Of a stretch of DNA of 8,396 nucleotides, positions 6,628 through 8,396 are shown one piece after another. The notes beneath the pieces are model-generated. The model had not been told where the DNA came from. It made no database searches and saw nothing but the letters and a program-made list of their open reading frames with translations. The DNA lies in the NCBI GenBank assembly GCA_047611425.1, contig JBLFWJ010000149.1, positions 1 to 8,396 on the forward strand, given 5' to 3'. The position numbers and the translations under genes were made by a program. The stretch is from JBLFWJ01 sp047611425 (GTDB taxonomy: Bacteria; Bacteroidota; Bacteroidia; UBA10329). Numbering within the stretch: position 1 is the first letter of the stretch; every line of letters begins with the position of its first letter.

Positions 6628-6651
6628 TTATCTGTTATCTTCCTAACTTTA
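6624..6651 (+). promoter_or_regulatory. Possible internal promoter before the HYC_CC_PP gene
   Basis: TTG (6624-6626) and TAACTTTA (6644-6651) are 17 nt apart and resemble the Bacteroidota -33 TTG and -7 TANNTTTG elements, with one mismatch in the latter. The -33 part overlaps the stop codon of the preceding gene, and the ATG lies 25 nt beyond the -7 element. It may give the last genes of the block an additional start site. The match is weak enough to be chance. Confidence 0.25.
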
Positions 6652-6676
6652 ACCAGATTATGAGCATCGCTCACCA

Positions 6677-7120
6677 ATGAAGTTGACTCAAAACATAGTT
6701 GCATTAACGCTGATTTTCGCCACCCAGTTCGGGTCGATGGGAATCTTGCTTAATAAGCATTATTGTAAGGGATCACTCACCGAAGTTTCAGTTCTGTTGT
6801 CAAACAAAGGTTGTACGGACGACCTTACGTTTGTTGATCGACTTACACACGTTGATCATAACTGCCATAAATCAACTCACGACAACGGAGTCAGCAAATC
6901 ACCTTGTTGCGATTTTGAATCTACATTCGGAAAGATTTATCTCTTTCAAGAAGATGATTCACGAGGCTCTTTCGATGTTTCCAGTAACGATTTTCAACAA
7001 TCAACTCTAGAACAGTTTACCTCTATCAAACTTTTGGAGCGTAGATTCAATTTCGTTCCACGTCAACCGCCAGACATTGGGATAGAACAACGTATCGAGT
7101 TCTGTAGGTTTCTAATCTGA
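6677..7120 (+). CDS. HYC_CC_PP-family small Cys/His-rich envelope protein
   Basis: This 147-residue protein fits the Bacteroidota family that NCBI names after its motifs. It has HYC at 28-30, CC at 77-78 and PP at 131-132, in that order. An N-terminal hydrophobic stretch (about 8-25) should direct it to the envelope as a signal peptide or anchor; there is no clear lipobox. Between the HYC and CC motifs lies a His/Cys-rich segment with Cys46, His58, His61, Cys63, His64 and His68, well suited to binding Cu(I) or Zn(II). The family has no established function that I know of. Its place inside a copper-related block suggests copper binding, sensing or delivery, but that is inference. It begins 49 nt after the CDCC protein gene. 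The ATG at 6677 gives the expected N-terminus. Confidence 0.8.
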   Translation: MKLTQNIVALTLIFATQFGSMGILLNKHYCKGSLTEVSVLLSNKGCTDDLTFVDRLTHVDHNCHKSTHDNGVSKSPCCDFESTFGKIYLFQEDDSRGSFDVSSNDFQQSTLEQFTSIKLLERRFNFVPRQPPDIGIEQRIEFCRFLI

Positions 7121-7125
7121 GATGT

Positions 7126-7150
7126 TTAACCACTGAGTAATGCTCAGTTA
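7126..7150. repeat. Hairpin between the HYC_CC_PP gene and mbnP
   Basis: ACTGAG (7132-7137) pairs with CTCAGT (7143-7148), and a T-G wobble can extend the stem inward. TTAA on each side (7126-7129 and about 7148-7150) offers partial outer pairing. It begins just after the HYC_CC_PP stop codon in a 94-nt gap. No T-run follows directly, although a weak GGG-CTTTT-CCC-TTTT sequence comes about 20 nt later. It could be an attenuator, a processing site or a partial terminator within the block. Confidence 0.4.
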
Positions 7151-7214
7151 AGAAAGAACATCGGGTAATGGGCTTTTCCCTTTTCAACTAAAGCCAATTT
7201 TCAATAATCAAAAC

Positions 7215-8195
7215 ATGAAACATATTTTACTTTCAATTATAGCTATTGCGTCATTTTCGAGCTACGCTCAAACCCACGTTGTATTACAAACCAATAATCT
7301 TTTTGGTAGCCAAGCATTTTATGCAGACAATCAAGAGCATGACTATTTAGACTGGAATGACAACGAAATAAAATTCTCCAGAGTAAGCTATTATTTGGCG
7401 CAACTCGAATTATCGGATGGTTCGGCTAGCGAAGCTTTAAGCGAATCGCACGTTCTTGTAAAAAGTGACATCACAGAATATTATCTAGGAACGACCACGT
7501 TAAGTACTATCTCTTCAATCAATTTTGGATTAGGGATTGAAGCCTCCCTCAACCATCTTGACCCTGCAACATATCCCGGAAACAGTCCGTTGGCCCATCA
7601 AACCCCAAATATGCATTGGGGCTGGTCTGCCGGTTACAAGTTTGTGGTGTTAGAAGGATACGTTGATGATTCAGGAAACGGTACACCAAGTGACATTTTC
7701 CAATTCCACTGTTTGGACGATGCCAACTACCAAGCTGGAATTGACGTTCCGACTTACACCACATCGAGCAACGACACACTTTACATAAAGATCACTGTTG
7801 ATCATAAAGGTTGGATTGAACAAGTGGATGTACCCGATGCAGGTGTCTTGCATGGATCTTTTCCAGAGACTAATCAAGTAATGGATAACTCTAGTGGTTC
7901 ACCAGTTTTCCGTGCATATTCTGCCGTAGGAATTGAGGAAGACCAAAAGCATTCTTACGCAGTTGTTGATTACTTAAAGCCATACGCACCAACAATTCGA
8001 TACAGTTTCGATGGCATTCGTAAAGTGGATGTTCGCATTATGGATATGAACGGAAAGGTTATCGAATCTGGGAATTCATTGAACGGCCAAGGTGAGTTTG
8101 CAATATGGTCTGAGCCTGCCACTGGCATATACCTGTATTCGTTCTCAAGCAACGGAGAGGTTTTGGCTACCGAAAGGTTCACCGTCACACGGTAA
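7215..8195 (+). CDS. MbnP-family copper-binding protein with T9SS-like C-terminal domain
   Basis: This 326-residue exported protein has a signal peptide (cleavage near SSYA-Q, residues 15-19), an MbnP-like domain (about 20-250) and a C-terminal beta domain (about 258-326). Family marks are FSRVSYYLAQLEL (54-66), the NHLDPATYPGN segment (113-123), and MHWGWSAGYKF (133-143) with Trp135, Trp137 and His134. In methanotrophs, MbnP is modified by its di-haem partner MbnH, which converts a Trp to kynurenine so the protein can bind copper. A MauG/MbnH-like gene follows 30 nt downstream here, strongly supporting the pairing. The C-terminal domain (DVRIMDMNGKVIES, then EPATGIYLYSF) matches T9SS sorting domains but lacks the usual opening YPNP, so outer-membrane export is likely but less certain than for the oxidase. 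The mature protein has one Cys (166, FHC). Confidence 0.85.
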   Translation: MKHILLSIIAIASFSSYAQTHVVLQTNNLFGSQAFYADNQEHDYLDWNDNEIKFSRVSYYLAQLELSDGSASEALSESHVLVKSDITEYYLGTTTLSTISSINFGLGIEASLNHLDPATYPGNSPLAHQTPNMHWGWSAGYKFVVLEGYVDDSGNGTPSDIFQFHCLDDANYQAGIDVPTYTTSSNDTLYIKITVDHKGWIEQVDVPDAGVLHGSFPETNQVMDNSSGSPVFRAYSAVGIEEDQKHSYAVVDYLKPYAPTIRYSFDGIRKVDVRIMDMNGKVIESGNSLNGQGEFAIWSEPATGIYLYSFSSNGEVLATERFTVTR

Positions 8196-8225
8196 ATTTT
8201 ACCTCTGTGGCTTCATGACTTCCTC

Positions 8226-8396
8226 ATGAAGGCTTTAGTTATAATTATATCAGCATTGATGGGAGGCGCGGTCCTTTCATCAGAGATTGACGGGTTTGAC
8301 CTTCAGGTTCCTAAGGGATTTCCACAACCGGAAATTCCAACGGATAATCAATTGACTAAGGCAAGGGTAGAATTAGGGAGAAGACTATTTTTTGAT
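8226..8396 (+). CDS. MbnH/MauG-like di-haem cytochrome-c peroxidase family protein (partial, 5' end)
   Basis: The frame opens at the ATG at 8226 and runs without a stop for 57 codons to the window edge. The N-terminus is a hydrophobic signal peptide (MKALVIIISALMGGAVLS), followed by VPKGFPQPEIPTDNQLT and VELGRRLFFD (48-57). These match the start of the mature domain of bacterial di-haem cytochrome-c peroxidases and their MauG/MbnH relatives. Haem-binding CxxCH motifs are expected further on and cannot be checked here. Its position directly after the MbnP gene, with a 30-nt gap, points to MbnH, which oxidises a tryptophan of MbnP. An ordinary hydrogen-peroxide-reducing enzyme cannot be excluded from the fragment alone. 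Confidence 0.82.
   Translation, partial: MKALVIIISALMGGAVLSSEIDGFDLQVPKGFPQPEIPTDNQLTKARVELGRRLFFD

Noticed and set aside
7549..8188. Minus-strand open frames inside mbnP
   Set aside because: They overlap the MbnP frame, which carries signal peptide, family motifs and C-terminal domain; the antisense translations look random.

Overview
The window looks like chromosome from a Bacteroidota (flavobacterium-like) bacterium. Three secreted proteins end in a type IX secretion system (T9SS) sorting-type domain, a system confined to that phylum. Start codons mostly lack Shine-Dalgarno sequences, and one gene belongs to the Bacteroidota-type HYC_CC_PP family. Base composition is moderate and fairly even across the window.

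Layout. (1) Positions 1-211 are non-coding as far as I can tell and hold a strong hairpin. (2) On the + strand are a short Crp/Fnr-type regulator (212-784) and a membrane-anchored Hsp31/HchA-like DJ-1 superfamily protein (861-1760). (3) Positions 1761-1964 are a convergent intergenic region filled by a 148-nt element with 10-bp terminal inverted repeats and internal hairpins. (4) On the - strand is an Nramp-family metal transporter (1965-3227) whose TM1 lacks the canonical DPGN motif. (5) Positions 3228-3404 are a divergent promoter region. (6) From 3405 to the window edge, five + strand genes are closely spaced: a secreted multicopper oxidase, a secreted Asp-box (sialidase-like) protein with a Cys-Asp-Cys-Cys motif, a small Cys/His-rich HYC_CC_PP protein, an MbnP-family protein, and the first 57 codons of an MbnH/MauG/cytochrome-c-peroxidase-like protein that runs off the window.

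Interpretation. The five-gene block reads as an envelope or cell-surface copper-handling operon. Multicopper oxidases need copper and often oxidise Cu(I). MbnP proteins bind copper after their di-haem partner MbnH oxidises a tryptophan to kynurenine. The CDCC protein and the HYC_CC_PP protein carry Cys/His clusters suited to soft metals. The most notable point is that the multicopper oxidase, the CDCC protein and MbnP all carry T9SS-type C-terminal domains, so the system is probably displayed outside the outer membrane. Family assignments rest on motifs I can read. The joint copper function and the surface location are inference. I see no tRNA, rRNA, CRISPR array or intact transposase.
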